Below, piece after piece: positions 24,656 to 34,646 of a stretch of 64,000 nucleotides of DNA (positions are counted from its first letter, which is position 1; every line of letters begins with the position of its first letter). Source of the stretch: Anaerolineales bacterium. GTDB lineage: Bacteria; Chloroflexota; Anaerolineae; Anaerolineales; UBA4823. Under the pieces are notes generated by a model. It ran no database searches and had not been told where the DNA came from. It saw nothing but the letters and a program-made list of their open reading frames with translations. The stretch spans positions 22,231-86,230 of the forward strand of contig JAFGBV010000004.1 in the NCBI GenBank assembly GCA_016932955.1, read 5' to 3'. Both the position numbers and the translations under genes were made by a program.

Positions 24656-26126
24656 ACCGCAGTTATGTGAGATTTCCGTGGCAGGCCGCCAGGGAATGCG
24701 CTTCCCTGAACCAGATGTGCCGCGCGTAGCCCTGCCCACAGAATTGCTGCGGCAGGAGTTGCCATTGCCAGAGATTTCGGAGCTGGACGTGATCCGCCAT
24801 TTCACCCGCCTCTCCCAGCTCAACTACAGCATCGATACCGGCTACTACCCGCTGGGATCGTGTACGATGAAGTACAACCCCAAGATCAACGAAGAAATTG
24901 CCCGCCTGCCTGGCTTTGCTGCCATCCATCCTCTACAGCCAATCGAAACCACACAAGGCGCATTGCTGCTGATGTATCAACTACAGGAATGGCTGAAAGA
25001 AATCGGCGGTTTTGCTGGCGTTACACTGCAGCCTGCTGCTGGCGCGCATGGTGAGCTGACTGGCGTTTTGATCATCCGCGCCTTTCACCACGCCCGCGGG
25101 GATGATCGCCGCGATAAAATATTAATCCCCGATTCAGCCCACGGCACCAACCCGGCCACCTCTGCAATGAGCGGTATGCGCGTGATGGAGCTGAAATCAG
25201 ATTTGCGCGGCAATGTGGACCTGGAAGCATTGCGGGCAGAGTGCGATGACACCCTGGCTGGCCTGATGCTGACCAATCCCAATACGCTAGGGTTGTTTGA
25301 TGAGAATGTAGAAGAAGTTATCCGCATGGTGCATGAGGCAGGCGGCCTGGTATATGGAGACGGCGCCAACATGAACGCCCTGCTGGGTATCGTTCGCCCC
25401 GGAGATCTGGGGATCGATGTACTGCACTACAACCTGCACAAAACCTTCTCCACGCCTCACGGCGGCGGCGGCCCTGGCTCTGGGCCGGTGGGTGTGGCTA
25501 AACACCTGGTCGATTTTCTGCCCGCGCCGGTCGTTGGCATTCTGGAAGAAGGGGATGAGGAAATGCCTCCTTTATACGGGTTAATCAACCCACCCCACAG
25601 CATCGGACGGGTGAAATCCTTCAACGGGCACTTTGGCATGATGGTGCGCGCCTATACCTACATTGCCATGCATGGGCCACAGGGCTTGCGCAAGATTGCC
25701 GAGCACGCCGTGCTGAACGCCAACTACCTCAAGGCACGCTTGCAGAATATCTATCATGTTCCCTATGACCGGGTGTGCATGCATGAATTCGTTGCAGAAG
25801 GGCGCTGGGCTGATGCACCTGAAATCCACGCCTTGGATATCGCCAAGCGCCTGATGGATTACAAGTTCCACCCACCCACCAACTACTTCCCGCTCATCGT
25901 TCACGAAGCGCTGATGATTGAGCCAACCGAAACGGAGAGCAAAGAAACCCTGGATGCCTTCGCTGATGCCTTGATCAAGATCGCCGAAGAGGCCCATACC
26001 CAGCCCGAGCTGCTAAAAGAAGCCCCCCACTATACCACGGTGGGAAGGCTGGATGAAGTCAAGGCTGCCAAAGAATTGGTGCTGTGCTGCGAAGTCTGTG
26101 CGCCAGACTCCGCGGGTAACTGCTAG
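24648..26126 (+). CDS. gcvPB: Glycine dehydrogenase (decarboxylating) subunit 2
   Basis: 492 residues. It carries the PLP lysine in NLHKTFSTPHGGGGPGSGPV (near residue 265) and the start motif YPLGSCTMKYNPKI of the P-protein C-terminal half. It ends in a short Cys-rich tail (CCEVC, then GNC) longer than I would expect. It works with gcvPA and gcvH; gcvT and the lipoamide dehydrogenase are not in this window. The next gene starts at the very next base after the stop. Confidence 0.97.
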   Translation: MSEPQLCEISVAGRQGMRFPEPDVPRVALPTELLRQELPLPEISELDVIRHFTRLSQLNYSIDTGYYPLGSCTMKYNPKINEEIARLPGFAAIHPLQPIETTQGALLLMYQLQEWLKEIGGFAGVTLQPAAGAHGELTGVLIIRAFHHARGDDRRDKILIPDSAHGTNPATSAMSGMRVMELKSDLRGNVDLEALRAECDDTLAGLMLTNPNTLGLFDENVEEVIRMVHEAGGLVYGDGANMNALLGIVRPGDLGIDVLHYNLHKTFSTPHGGGGPGSGPVGVAKHLVDFLPAPVVGILEEGDEEMPPLYGLINPPHSIGRVKSFNGHFGMMVRAYTYIAMHGPQGLRKIAEHAVLNANYLKARLQNIYHVPYDRVCMHEFVAEGRWADAPEIHALDIAKRLMDYKFHPPTNYFPLIVHEALMIEPTETESKETLDAFADALIKIAEEAHTQPELLKEAPHYTTVGRLDEVKAAKELVLCCEVCAPDSAGNC

Positions 26127-27851
26127 ATGAGCAAAGATCAAATCCAAAATTCGTTTGAGTTCGTAGAACCCCGCCCATCGGTAGAGATCCACCTGCCAGA
26201 TGGGCGGGTAATTTCGGGGACGCGCGGCGCCCAGGTGGGCAAATTCCTGGAGCTGCTCAAGGAGAACTCGCCTTCGCCGATCATCGGCGCGGTGGTAAAC
26301 GGCGAACTGCGCGAATTGGCCTATCCAATCCACATGGATGCCCACGTAAAGCCGGTGACGATGAGCGAGGCAGATGGGATGTTGATCTACCGCCGCTCGC
26401 TTACTTTCCTGCTCGATGCAGCAGCCGAGGAGCTCTTCCCAGACGCAGAGCTGACCATCGATCACTCTGTTTCATCGGGCGGCTATTACTGCGAGATCAA
26501 AGGCCGCCCAGCGCTGCAAGAGGGAGAACTGGCTGATCTGGAAGCACACATGCGTTCCATGGTTGAAGCCAACCTGCCCATCACCCGGCGAGAAGTGCCC
26601 CTGGCAGAGGCAATCGCATATTTTGAAGCCAAGGGGTACACCGATAAGGTACGCTTGCTAGCGCACCGCCAGAAAGATTACTTAACGCTGTACCGCATCC
26701 TGGACCACCAGGATTACCACCATGGCTACATGGTTCCGTCCACCGGCTATCTGCGCTGGTTCAGCCTATTGCCGATCGAAGGCGGCTTCACCCTGCGCTT
26801 TCCTCGCCGCCACGCTCCAACACAGCTTTCGCCGATGCCAGATTACCCCAAATTGCTGGCAACCTTCCGCCAGTACGGCAAATGGTTGGATCGCCTGGGA
26901 ATAGCCAGCGTTGGGCAGCTCAATGACGCCATCCAGGCAGGGCGCATCCACGAGATCATCCTCGTCTCCGAGGCGCTGCACGAGCAGTATGCTACCGATA
27001 TCGCCGCTCAAATCACAGAGCGACTGGAAAAGTTGCGCATCATTCTGATCGCTGGGCCCTCCTCTTCAGGGAAAACCACCCTCTCCAAACGTCTCACCAT
27101 CCAGCTCTTATCGCAGGGAATTTCGCCATACCCGCTGGAGATGGATAATTACTTCGTCGATCGCGAGCACACTCCCTTGGGTGAGGATGGGAAGCCAGAT
27201 TTCGAGACCATCGCCGCAGTGGATACACAAAATCTGGCGCAAGATCTAATAAAGCTGGTAGCAGGCGAATGTGTGCAAATACCCCACTTTAACTTCAAAC
27301 TCGGCAAGCGCGAGTTGGGCGAGGAAATCCAGCTTCAACCCGGTCAGGTGATCATCCTGGAGGGCATTCACGGGCTCAATCCCGCGCTGCTGCCCGATTT
27401 CCCCGTGGAACATACCTTCCGTATCTACACCTCCTGCCTGACCCAGCTCAACCTTGACCGCCACAACCGCATCTCCACCACCGATACCAGGCTGGTGCGG
27501 CGCATTGTGCGCGACGCCCGTGAGCGCGGTTATACCGCCCGCGAAACGATCCAGCGCTGGGATTCAGTGCGGCGCGGCGAAAAGCGCAATATCTTCCCCT
27601 ACCAGGAAAATGCCGACGTCATGTTCAACTCAGCCCTGGCTTACGAGCTTTCGGCTCTCAAGCTGCTGGCAGAGCCATTGCTGCGCCAGGTTCCCTTGAA
27701 CACGCCGGAGTACATCGAAGCCAAGCGTTTGCTGGCTTTGTTGGAATGGTTCCAACCGGTTACCACCGAGTTGATCCCAGAGAACTCGATCTTGCGCGAG
27801 TTCATTGGAGGATCGATCCTGAAAGAGTTCAAACTTTGGCCTAACGAATAA
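26127..27851 (+). CDS. Uridine kinase-like nucleoside kinase fused to ThrRS-like TGS/SAD domains
   Basis: 574 residues. Residues 17-80 look like a TGS domain (VEIHLPDGRVISGTRGAQVGKFL). Residues 85-200 resemble the threonyl-tRNA synthetase second additional domain (LTFLLDAAAEELFPDAELTIDH), but the editing HxxxH is not evident. Residues 300-500 are a PRK/uridine kinase domain with P-loop GPSSSGKTT, EMDNYFVDRE and LEGIHGLNPALL. The fusion is known in several anaerobes and Chloroflexota; a nucleoside is the likely phosphate acceptor. The gene starts directly after the gcvPB stop. A link to glycine metabolism is not evident. Confidence 0.88.
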   Translation: MSKDQIQNSFEFVEPRPSVEIHLPDGRVISGTRGAQVGKFLELLKENSPSPIIGAVVNGELRELAYPIHMDAHVKPVTMSEADGMLIYRRSLTFLLDAAAEELFPDAELTIDHSVSSGGYYCEIKGRPALQEGELADLEAHMRSMVEANLPITRREVPLAEAIAYFEAKGYTDKVRLLAHRQKDYLTLYRILDHQDYHHGYMVPSTGYLRWFSLLPIEGGFTLRFPRRHAPTQLSPMPDYPKLLATFRQYGKWLDRLGIASVGQLNDAIQAGRIHEIILVSEALHEQYATDIAAQITERLEKLRIILIAGPSSSGKTTLSKRLTIQLLSQGISPYPLEMDNYFVDREHTPLGEDGKPDFETIAAVDTQNLAQDLIKLVAGECVQIPHFNFKLGKRELGEEIQLQPGQVIILEGIHGLNPALLPDFPVEHTFRIYTSCLTQLNLDRHNRISTTDTRLVRRIVRDARERGYTARETIQRWDSVRRGEKRNIFPYQENADVMFNSALAYELSALKLLAEPLLRQVPLNTPEYIEAKRLLALLEWFQPVTTELIPENSILREFIGGSILKEFKLWPNE

Positions 27852-27871
27852 TAGTCTTAGGAGGCGCCAAC

Positions 27872-29221
27872 GTGGAAGGACGCGATAAGATCATGCGCAC
27901 AGTGCGCGTGCGCAACCAGAAACGTCTGGGCACACTCGCACGTGTGCTGGCAGCAATCTCTGCAGCTGGCGGGGATATCGGCGAAATCCGCATGCCGTTG
28001 GAGACTTCTCAATATACTATTCGCGACATCTCCATCTACACCGATAACCAGGAACAGATGGAACAGGTGCTGGCAGCCATAGCCAGCACCCACGGGACTC
28101 ATATCCTGGCTGTGCGCGATGATGTTTTGGAGCTGCACCAAAAAGGGAAAATCGCCATCCGCAGCCGCTGGCCGATAGAAGACCTGTACACCTTGCGGCG
28201 GGTTTATACCCCCGGCGTGGCAGAGGTGTGCTTGAAGATTGCCAGCGAGCCAGACCTGGCACGCCAGTACACAGCCATCAGCCACATGGTCGCCATCGTC
28301 ACCGATGGCACAGCCATATTGGGTCTGGGCGATATCGGGCCTGTGGCAGGAATGCCCGTGATGGAGGGGAAAGCCATGCTGATGGAAACCCTGGTAGGGC
28401 TTTCGGGCATACCTATCCTGCTGAACAGCAAAGACCCCGATACCATCGTTGAAACCATTGCCACCATCGCGCCAACATTTTCTGCCATCCAGCTCGAAGA
28501 TATCTCTGCCCCGCGATGTTTTGAGATCGAGGAACGCTTGCAAGAACGCCTGGACATCCCCGTGATGCATGACGACCAGCATGGCACAGCCGTGGTGACC
28601 ACCGCAGCGCTTAAAGCCGCCTCACGTATGACCGGCCTGGCTTTGGAGAAAGCCACCATCGGGCAGATCGGCCTCGGCGCAGCAGGGCACGCCACCGGGT
28701 GCATGTTGATGCACCTGACCGGCAAGCCCGTGCTGGGAGCCGACCTTTCAAATGACGCTCTCAGACACTTCGAACAGGCAGGCGGCAGGCAGTCAACCTT
28801 GCAGGAGATCATGGCAACGGCAGATGTGGTGGTCGCCACTACCGGCGCTCCGGGGCTGATCAAGCCCGAAATGGTGCGCCAGGGGCAGATCATTCTTGCC
28901 CTCTCCAATCCCAGCCCGGAGATTCTGCCAGAGGTAGCCCTCAAAGCCGGTGCTGCATTCGCCGCCGATGGTAAATCCGTTAACAATGTGCTCGGTTTTC
29001 CGGGCATCTTGCGCGGGGCAGTGGATTGTTACGCCACACGCTTCAGCCAAGAGATGTATCTGGCAGCAGCCAATGCCATTGCCAACCTCACCCCGCCAGA
29101 TGAGCTGGTCCCCAATCCACTAGATAAAAACATTCACCGCGCTGTAGCTCGCGCTGTGGCAAAAAAGGCGATCGAGCAGGGCCTGGCGCGCGTGGATGAT
29201 GTGCCCTATCTTGAAGAATGA
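27872..29221 (+). CDS. NAD(P)-dependent malic enzyme with N-terminal ACT domain
   Basis: 449 residues from GTG 27872, preceded by TAGGAGG. Residues 8-85 form an ACT-like regulatory domain. The catalytic part has YTPGVAEVC, GDIGPVAGMPVMEGKAML with the catalytic Lys, LEDISAPRCFEIE with metal ligands, and HDDQHGTAVVTTAAL. The NAD-binding fold has GLGAAGHATGCML near 270. It oxidatively decarboxylates malate to pyruvate. With mdh, gltA and sucCD nearby it ties into TCA flux. It lies 20 bases after the kinase gene. Confidence 0.95.
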   Translation: MEGRDKIMRTVRVRNQKRLGTLARVLAAISAAGGDIGEIRMPLETSQYTIRDISIYTDNQEQMEQVLAAIASTHGTHILAVRDDVLELHQKGKIAIRSRWPIEDLYTLRRVYTPGVAEVCLKIASEPDLARQYTAISHMVAIVTDGTAILGLGDIGPVAGMPVMEGKAMLMETLVGLSGIPILLNSKDPDTIVETIATIAPTFSAIQLEDISAPRCFEIEERLQERLDIPVMHDDQHGTAVVTTAALKAASRMTGLALEKATIGQIGLGAAGHATGCMLMHLTGKPVLGADLSNDALRHFEQAGGRQSTLQEIMATADVVVATTGAPGLIKPEMVRQGQIILALSNPSPEILPEVALKAGAAFAADGKSVNNVLGFPGILRGAVDCYATRFSQEMYLAAANAIANLTPPDELVPNPLDKNIHRAVARAVAKKAIEQGLARVDDVPYLEE

Positions 29222-29252
29222 TCATCCTTTGGGTTCCCCCCAAGGCATTCCC

Positions 29253-31976
29253 ATGAGCAAATCCCATTCCCGCAGCATCCTTGCTATCCTCGCCCTCTGC
29301 CTGCTCACCCTGGCTGGCGGTCTTCTCCTCGGAGGTAAGGCGCACGGCACGGCATCCTTCCCCGATCAAGTTGTTAATGGCTCAGATGCAGAACGGCTGG
29401 TTGTACGAATTTACTATGACACTCCAGAAGAGTTGAACGCCGTCGCCGGCGAGCTGGATATTTGGGAAATCCACCATGATCTCGGCTATGCCGTGGCGAT
29501 GGTTCAGCCAGCAGAGCGTGACTGGCTGGAATCTCTGGGCTACAAAACAGAAATCGATGCCGAGAAATCAGCCGCCATCCTGGCTCCCTTGGATCCACGC
29601 TATTACTACTACGATGATAGCTACCCCAATTCGAACGGGTATTACATGGTCAATTTCCTGCAGGGGATTGCCAGCAGCTATCCAGAGATTACCCGCCTGG
29701 ATAACATCGGCACTGCCTGGGAGGGAGAAAACGGCGGCTATGACCGGTATCTCTACGTGATGCGGGTGACGAATGAGGACCCAGCCTACGGATCGATTTC
29801 CAGCAAGCCTGTTTTCTTCCTGATGGCGAACATTCATGCTCGCGAAGTGACCACGCCTGAAATGGCAATACGCTATTTGAAGTATCTCACCAGTGGGCAC
29901 AACGGTTTGGGAGGGTACAACATTGACCCGGATGTGACCTGGCTGGTGAATCATCATGTGGCGTATATTCTGGTATCAGCCAACCCGGATGGGCATTACA
30001 AAAATGAAACGAACACGGGTTTAAGCTGGCGCAAGAACGTGGATAACGATGATGGCTGCAACGATTCATGGAGTTGGGGAGTGGATCTGAACCGCAACTC
30101 CAGCTTCTTCTGGGGTTGCTGTGGCGGTTCCAGCGGCAGTCCATGTTCAATAACTTATCGCGGCCCTTCTGCCGCCTCTGAGCCGGAAACGATGGCAATC
30201 CAAAATTACATCGTTTCTACACTGGGTGATTGGAACGGGGAAAACGGAGATAACACCATTCCGCCAGCCGCGCCACAGAATACCCCCAGCGTTTTCATCA
30301 CCTTACACTCCTATGGCGATCTGGTGCTGTGGCCTTGGGGACATATACCAACTACAGCGCCGAATGGCGCACAGTTGCAGACGATCGGGCGCAAGTTCGC
30401 CTATTTCACTGACTATGAACCTGGTCAATCCTACACTCTCTATGTGACCGACGGCACAACCGACGACTGGGTGTATGGAAAGCTCGGCATCGCCTCCTAC
30501 ACATTTGAAATCGGTCCCGACTATGGCGCGTGTGGCGGTTTCCTTCCTTCCTACGACTGCCAGGAGGGCACCGGCGGCGCCTCGCAAAACTTCTGGGCAG
30601 AGAATCGACCAGCCTTCATTTTCGCGCACAAGATCGCCCGTACACCCTACATCACTTCCTATGGCCCAGATGCCCAGACTCTGGTTGTAAACCCCGCAAG
30701 CGCTTCTCCCGGCACAAACATTGACTTCACTGCCAACATCATGGATCACCGCTACGGAAGCGATACGATCTACCCCGTTTCAGCAGCAGAATACTTCATC
30801 GACGCGCCTGGACAGAATGGCACAGGTTTTGCCATGAATGTAACCGATGGCGCGTGGGGAGAGACAAGCGAGGATATTCAGGCTGTAATTGACACGGCTT
30901 CTCTGCAAACTGGGCAGCATTACCTGCTGGTTCATGGGCAAAACAACCAGGGATATTGGGGGCCTTTCACGGCGATCTTTTTTTATGTGACGCCGCAATA
31001 TGGAGTCGCCATCTCCCCCTCCAGTGCTGTGGGATGGGCTAATCCTGGCGAGGTGATTGACATTGGAATGGAAGTGACCAACCAGGGTTATTTATCCGAC
31101 AGCTATGATCTCCTGATCAATAGCCCCTGGAATGTATCTGCACCAGGTTCGCTGGGTCCTCTCGGCAGTGGTCAATCGACCCTCTTCACACTGGAGATTA
31201 CCGTTCCTCTTACTGCCACCTTGGGCGAAGAAGCGATCACATCCATCACGGTAAGATCACAAAATGCACCGACTATCACCTGCTCCGCGGAGGTGCAGTC
31301 TATCGCAAAGTATTACGCACTGCAAGTTGACGCTGCCCATCCAACAAAGGACGGTATCATTGGTTCTTCGGTAGAATATCAACTATCGGTCACCAACCTG
31401 GGCAATATCACCGACACCTACGATATACAGGCCACAGGCGTGTGGACGGCCAGTTTGTCTGCTACCCTGGGCCCTCTGCCAGCGGGTCACCAGGTCAGTC
31501 TTCCGCTGACGATCAGCGTCCCGATCCATGCAATCATTGGAAGCAGTGATATCACCACCATCACTGTGACCTCGCAAGGTAATTCTGGCAAACAGGGCAT
31601 AGTCACATTGCGCACCAATGCGCTGGGCATCTTTGCCCGGTTGTCAGAGAACTCTCAGACTGCCCACAATTCCGCATTGCCGATCACCTATACAATGTAC
31701 CTGACAAACACAGCAACCACCACAGATACCTTCGCGATCACTGTAACCAGCAATTGGGATGTCAGCTACGCTACCCTCATTGGTCCGTTAAGTTCTGGGG
31801 AACATACCAGTATGCCGCTCGTGGTTCATCTCCCCAACGAGGCAATCAGTGGTCAGGTTGACGAAGCTATCATCACGATCACCTCCCAGGGATATCCAGA
31901 ACGGCAAGTGTTCCTGACCATGACCACCACAACCCAATGGTATAGGGTATACATCCCCATGAGCATCCGGCAATAA
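29253..31976 (+). CDS. Secreted M14 zinc carboxypeptidase with NEW3-like repeats
   Basis: 907 residues from ATG 29253; the longer frame starts within the malic enzyme gene. A signal peptide (about 1-30) is followed by a prodomain-like stretch and an M14 catalytic domain with zinc ligands H195 and E198 (HARE) and H352 (HSYG), DLNRNSSFFWG, and catalytic E419 in TFEIGPDYG. From about 590 there are three beta-sandwich repeats (PGEVIDIGMEVTNQGYLSDSYDL, then two copies with TDTYDI and TDTFAI), NEW3/CARDB-like. The protein ends WYRVYIPMSIRQ, a short tail also seen in the 100-residue secreted protein at 60853. It is an extracellular peptidase, perhaps cell-surface bound. Confidence 0.93.
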   Translation: MSKSHSRSILAILALCLLTLAGGLLLGGKAHGTASFPDQVVNGSDAERLVVRIYYDTPEELNAVAGELDIWEIHHDLGYAVAMVQPAERDWLESLGYKTEIDAEKSAAILAPLDPRYYYYDDSYPNSNGYYMVNFLQGIASSYPEITRLDNIGTAWEGENGGYDRYLYVMRVTNEDPAYGSISSKPVFFLMANIHAREVTTPEMAIRYLKYLTSGHNGLGGYNIDPDVTWLVNHHVAYILVSANPDGHYKNETNTGLSWRKNVDNDDGCNDSWSWGVDLNRNSSFFWGCCGGSSGSPCSITYRGPSAASEPETMAIQNYIVSTLGDWNGENGDNTIPPAAPQNTPSVFITLHSYGDLVLWPWGHIPTTAPNGAQLQTIGRKFAYFTDYEPGQSYTLYVTDGTTDDWVYGKLGIASYTFEIGPDYGACGGFLPSYDCQEGTGGASQNFWAENRPAFIFAHKIARTPYITSYGPDAQTLVVNPASASPGTNIDFTANIMDHRYGSDTIYPVSAAEYFIDAPGQNGTGFAMNVTDGAWGETSEDIQAVIDTASLQTGQHYLLVHGQNNQGYWGPFTAIFFYVTPQYGVAISPSSAVGWANPGEVIDIGMEVTNQGYLSDSYDLLINSPWNVSAPGSLGPLGSGQSTLFTLEITVPLTATLGEEAITSITVRSQNAPTITCSAEVQSIAKYYALQVDAAHPTKDGIIGSSVEYQLSVTNLGNITDTYDIQATGVWTASLSATLGPLPAGHQVSLPLTISVPIHAIIGSSDITTITVTSQGNSGKQGIVTLRTNALGIFARLSENSQTAHNSALPITYTMYLTNTATTTDTFAITVTSNWDVSYATLIGPLSSGEHTSMPLVVHLPNEAISGQVDEAIITITSQGYPERQVFLTMTTTTQWYRVYIPMSIRQ

Positions 31977-31990
31977 GATCATGAGCCGCA

Positions 31991-32035
31991 AGAAGTGGCA
32001 GTATTCCAAATCTACCTTGGATTACTGCTGCTTCT
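31991..32035. repeat. Long imperfect hairpin after the carboxypeptidase gene
   Basis: AGAAGTGGCAGTA (31991-32003) pairs with TACTGCTGCTTCT (32023-32035), 13 pairs including two G-U, and an inner TCCAA/TTGGA stem continues it to a 7-base loop. No T-run follows. It probably ends or protects the carboxypeptidase mRNA. Confidence 0.5.
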
Positions 32036-32126
32036 CGCCCCATTCTGAAATCTCAAGCTCGGAATTATTATTTTAATGACCTGATAGATGTTACCTTTGT
32101 CAAGCATACATAAAAAACCCCGGTGG

Positions 32127-32132
32127 TATAAT
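32127..32132 (+). promoter_or_regulatory. -10 box TATAAT for sucCD
   Basis: Perfect TATAAT, 48 bases before the sucC ATG, in the 203-base gap after the carboxypeptidase gene. A clear -35 at normal spacing is not seen; CATACA at 32105-32110 is the best candidate, with a 16-base spacer. Confidence 0.45.
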
Positions 32133-32179
32133 GCCAACGGTGCCAACCACCATGAGCCTCAAACGAGGAGTAAAAAGGG

Positions 32180-33316
32180 ATGAAATTACACGAATACCAA
32201 TCGAAACAAATTTTCGCAAAGTATGGCGTCCCCATCCCCAAGGGACGCGTCGCGGCAACCGCCTCCGAAGCGCGTGCGATTGCAACCGAGCTGGGAAGCC
32301 GCGTGGTTGTTAAATCGCAGGTGCTTGTCGGTGGACGCGGCAAAGCGGGGGGCATTCGCCTGGCCAAAGACGCTCACGAAGCAGAAGAAGTGGCCACCCA
32401 GATCCTGGGAATGGAGATCAAAGGCCTGCCTGTGCGCAAGGTTCTTGTAGATGAAGCGTCCAGCATCGATAAGGAAATCTACCTGGGCATCACCAACGAC
32501 CGGGCTGCCCGCAAACCGGTGATGATGGCTTCCTCTGAAGGCGGGGTCGAGATCGAAGAAGTGGCGCGTGTTACCCCAGAGAAGATCATCAAAGTGCACA
32601 TCGACCCATTGCTTGGCCTGCGCGACTACCAGGCCCGCGACATTGCCGCGGGGATTGATCTGCCGCGCGAACATTGGAAAGCCTTCAATCAGATTGCCAA
32701 CGGCTTGTGGCAGGCTTACAAAGAATGCGATGCCACCCTGGCAGAGATCAACCCGCTGGTGATCACCGGCGATAACCACCTGTTGGCGCTGGACGGCAAA
32801 ATGCTCCTGGACGACAATGCCCTCTTCCGCCACCCCGAGCTGGCAGAGCTTCGCGACCTGGATGTGGAAGCCCCGGCTGAGATCGAGGCGCGAAAATACG
32901 GCCTCTCCTTCATCAAGCTGGATGGCGACATCGGCTGTATGGTGAATGGCGCCGGCCTGGCGATGACCACCATGGATATCATCAAGCTGTTCGGCGGCGA
33001 GCCAGCCAACTTCCTGGATATTGGCGGTGGCGCTGGGGCAGACAAAGTTGCCGCCGCACTGCGCATTATCTTATCCGATCCAAACGTGAAAGCCGTGTTA
33101 TTCAATGTGTTTGGTGGGATCACCCGCTGCGATGAGGTGGCGCGCGGCATCCTGGTGGCGATGGAAGATGTCAAGCCAAAAGCGCCGATGGTGGTCCGGC
33201 TGGTCGGAACAAACGCCGAGGAAGGTCGCGAATTGCTGGCGAATGCCAATATGATCACCGCAGAAACGCTGGCCGATGCCGCGAAGAAGGCTGTGGCCGC
33301 TGCGAAGGGAGCCTAA
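32180..33316 (+). CDS. sucC: Succinyl-CoA ligase (ADP-forming) beta subunit
   Basis: 378 residues, the usual size. It begins [18 protein letters not shown], has the ATP-grasp motif [15 protein letters not shown], the AEINPLVI metal-site region and the NFLDIGGGA power-helix segment of the C-terminal CoA-ligase domain. It couples succinyl-CoA to ATP formation in the TCA cycle. sucD follows after four bases. Confidence 0.97.
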   Translation: MKLHEYQSKQIFAKYGVPIPKGRVAATASEARAIATELGSRVVVKSQVLVGGRGKAGGIRLAKDAHEAEEVATQILGMEIKGLPVRKVLVDEASSIDKEIYLGITNDRAARKPVMMASSEGGVEIEEVARVTPEKIIKVHIDPLLGLRDYQARDIAAGIDLPREHWKAFNQIANGLWQAYKECDATLAEINPLVITGDNHLLALDGKMLLDDNALFRHPELAELRDLDVEAPAEIEARKYGLSFIKLDGDIGCMVNGAGLAMTTMDIIKLFGGEPANFLDIGGGAGADKVAAALRIILSDPNVKAVLFNVFGGITRCDEVARGILVAMEDVKPKAPMVVRLVGTNAEEGRELLANANMITAETLADAAKKAVAAAKGA

Positions 33317-33320
33317 TCCG

Positions 33321-34184
33321 ATGAGTATCCTGATTAATAAGAACACACGCCTGGTGGTGCAAGGCATCACCGGCAACGAAGGTTTATTTCACACCCAACA
33401 GATGGCAGCCTACGGCACGAATGTCGTTTCTGGTGTAACCCCCGGAAAAGGCGGCGAATGGGTGCTGGATGGCAAAGTGCCTGTCTTTGACTCAGTGAAA
33501 ATGGCCGTCGACGCCACCGGCGCGAATACCAGCGTGATCTTCGTCCCGGCGCGTTTCTCTGCAGATGCGATCTTCGAGGCTGCTGATTCTGGCGTCTCAT
33601 TGATTGTCTGCATCACCGAGGGGGTGCCTGTGTTAGATATGATGCGTGTACGTAATTACCTGGACCAGAAAAAGGTACGGCTTCTTGGTCCAAATTGCCC
33701 GGGGTTGATCACCCCTGGCGAGTGCAAAGTGGGTATCATCCCCGGAAACATCTCGATTCCCGGCAATGTTGGCGTTGTTTCCCGCTCCGGCACTTTAACT
33801 TACGAAGTCGTGTATGCTCTCAAGCTGCTAGGCAAGGGCGTCTCCACCTGCGTTGGGATTGGCGGTGACCCCATCAACGGCACCAACTTCATTGACTGCC
33901 TGAGCATGTTCGAGGCCGATCCGCAAACCGAGAAAGTAGTGATGATTGGCGAGATCGGCGGTACGGACGAGGAAAAAGCGGCTGAGTTCATCAGCCAACA
34001 CATGACCAAGCCTGTGGTCAGCTTCATCGCGGGGCAAACTGCTCCTCCCGGAAAGCGCATGGGCCACGCTGGCGCGATCATAGAAGGCGGATCGGGCCTG
34101 GCTGCCGATAAGATTAAAGCATTGGAAGCGGTCGGCGTGCGCGTTGCCTCCCATCCAGAAGAAATCCCCAGCCTGTTGGGCTAA
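33321..34184 (+). CDS. sucD: Succinyl-CoA ligase alpha subunit
   Basis: 287 residues from ATG 33321; the longer frame from 33276 lies inside sucC. The CoA-binding Rossmann part has [16 protein letters not shown] and [17 protein letters not shown]. The phosphohistidine loop is [10 protein letters not shown] near 245. Partner of sucC. A perfect 16-bp terminator hairpin follows. Confidence 0.97.
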   Translation: MSILINKNTRLVVQGITGNEGLFHTQQMAAYGTNVVSGVTPGKGGEWVLDGKVPVFDSVKMAVDATGANTSVIFVPARFSADAIFEAADSGVSLIVCITEGVPVLDMMRVRNYLDQKKVRLLGPNCPGLITPGECKVGIIPGNISIPGNVGVVSRSGTLTYEVVYALKLLGKGVSTCVGIGGDPINGTNFIDCLSMFEADPQTEKVVMIGEIGGTDEEKAAEFISQHMTKPVVSFIAGQTAPPGKRMGHAGAIIEGGSGLAADKIKALEAVGVRVASHPEEIPSLLG

Positions 34185-34193
34185 CAGGAAGTT

Positions 34194-34237
34194 TAACGAA
34201 GTAGAGCGGACATTTGGATGCCCGCTCTACTTCGTTA
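34194..34237. terminator. Bidirectional terminator between sucD and acpP
   Basis: TAACGAAGTAGAGCGG (34194-34209) and its exact complement (34222-34237) form a 16-bp stem with a 12-base loop. The two genes converge here. A-rich and T-rich ends (TTATTAAT on the plus side) make it usable in both directions. Confidence 0.85.
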
Positions 34238-34255
34238 TTAATCTGATGATGGCTT

Positions 34256-34495
34256 TTATTCTGACAATCGCGCATCAAGATACTTGACTGCCTGATCCAC
34301 GGTCTTGATGTTCTGAGCCTCTTCATCGGAGATCTCGCCGCCGAATTCATCCTCGAACTTCATAATCAGTTCAACCAAATCCAGCGAATCGGCTTCCAGA
34401 TCTTCTCGGAAACGCGCATCGAGGGTTACCTTCTCTTCAGGCACGCCAAGCAACTCAACGATGATTGCCTTAACCTTTTCATACGTATCGCTCAT
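34256..34495 (-). CDS. acpP: Acyl carrier protein
   Basis: 79 residues from ATG 34495, preceded by AAGGAGGAAC; the frame to 34513 would include this ribosome binding site. The phosphopantetheine serine is S37 in [10 protein letters not shown]. The protein is acidic and helical, as expected for fatty acid synthesis ACP. It stands alone, without fab genes, and is convergent with sucD. Confidence 0.96.
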   Translation of the reverse strand: MSDTYEKVKAIIVELLGVPEEKVTLDARFREDLEADSLDLVELIMKFEDEFGGEISDEEAQNIKTVDQAVKYLDARLSE

Positions 34496-34591
34496 GGGAA
34501 GTTCCTCCTTCATTCAGCATAATTTTTCCAAAATCAGGCCAATTGTAACCCTGCCTTGTTTTATCCGTCAAGTGTTAGGGCGGGCACCTTG

Positions 34592-34620
34592 TTGACAGTC
34601 TGAATCCTGGCTGGTAAGAT
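34592..34620 (+). promoter_or_regulatory. Sigma-70-type promoter of the isoprenoid operon
   Basis: Consensus TTGACA (34592-34597), 17-base spacer, TAAGAT (34615-34620), 27 bases before the fni ATG. The leader contains AGGA at about the right distance for translation. Confidence 0.75.
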
Positions 34621-34646
34621 TATCCAGAATACAGGAACACCATTAG

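Noticed and set aside
28204..29007. 267-codon minus-strand frame opposite malic enzyme
   Set aside because: It is antisense to conserved catalytic motifs of malic enzyme; a shadow frame.
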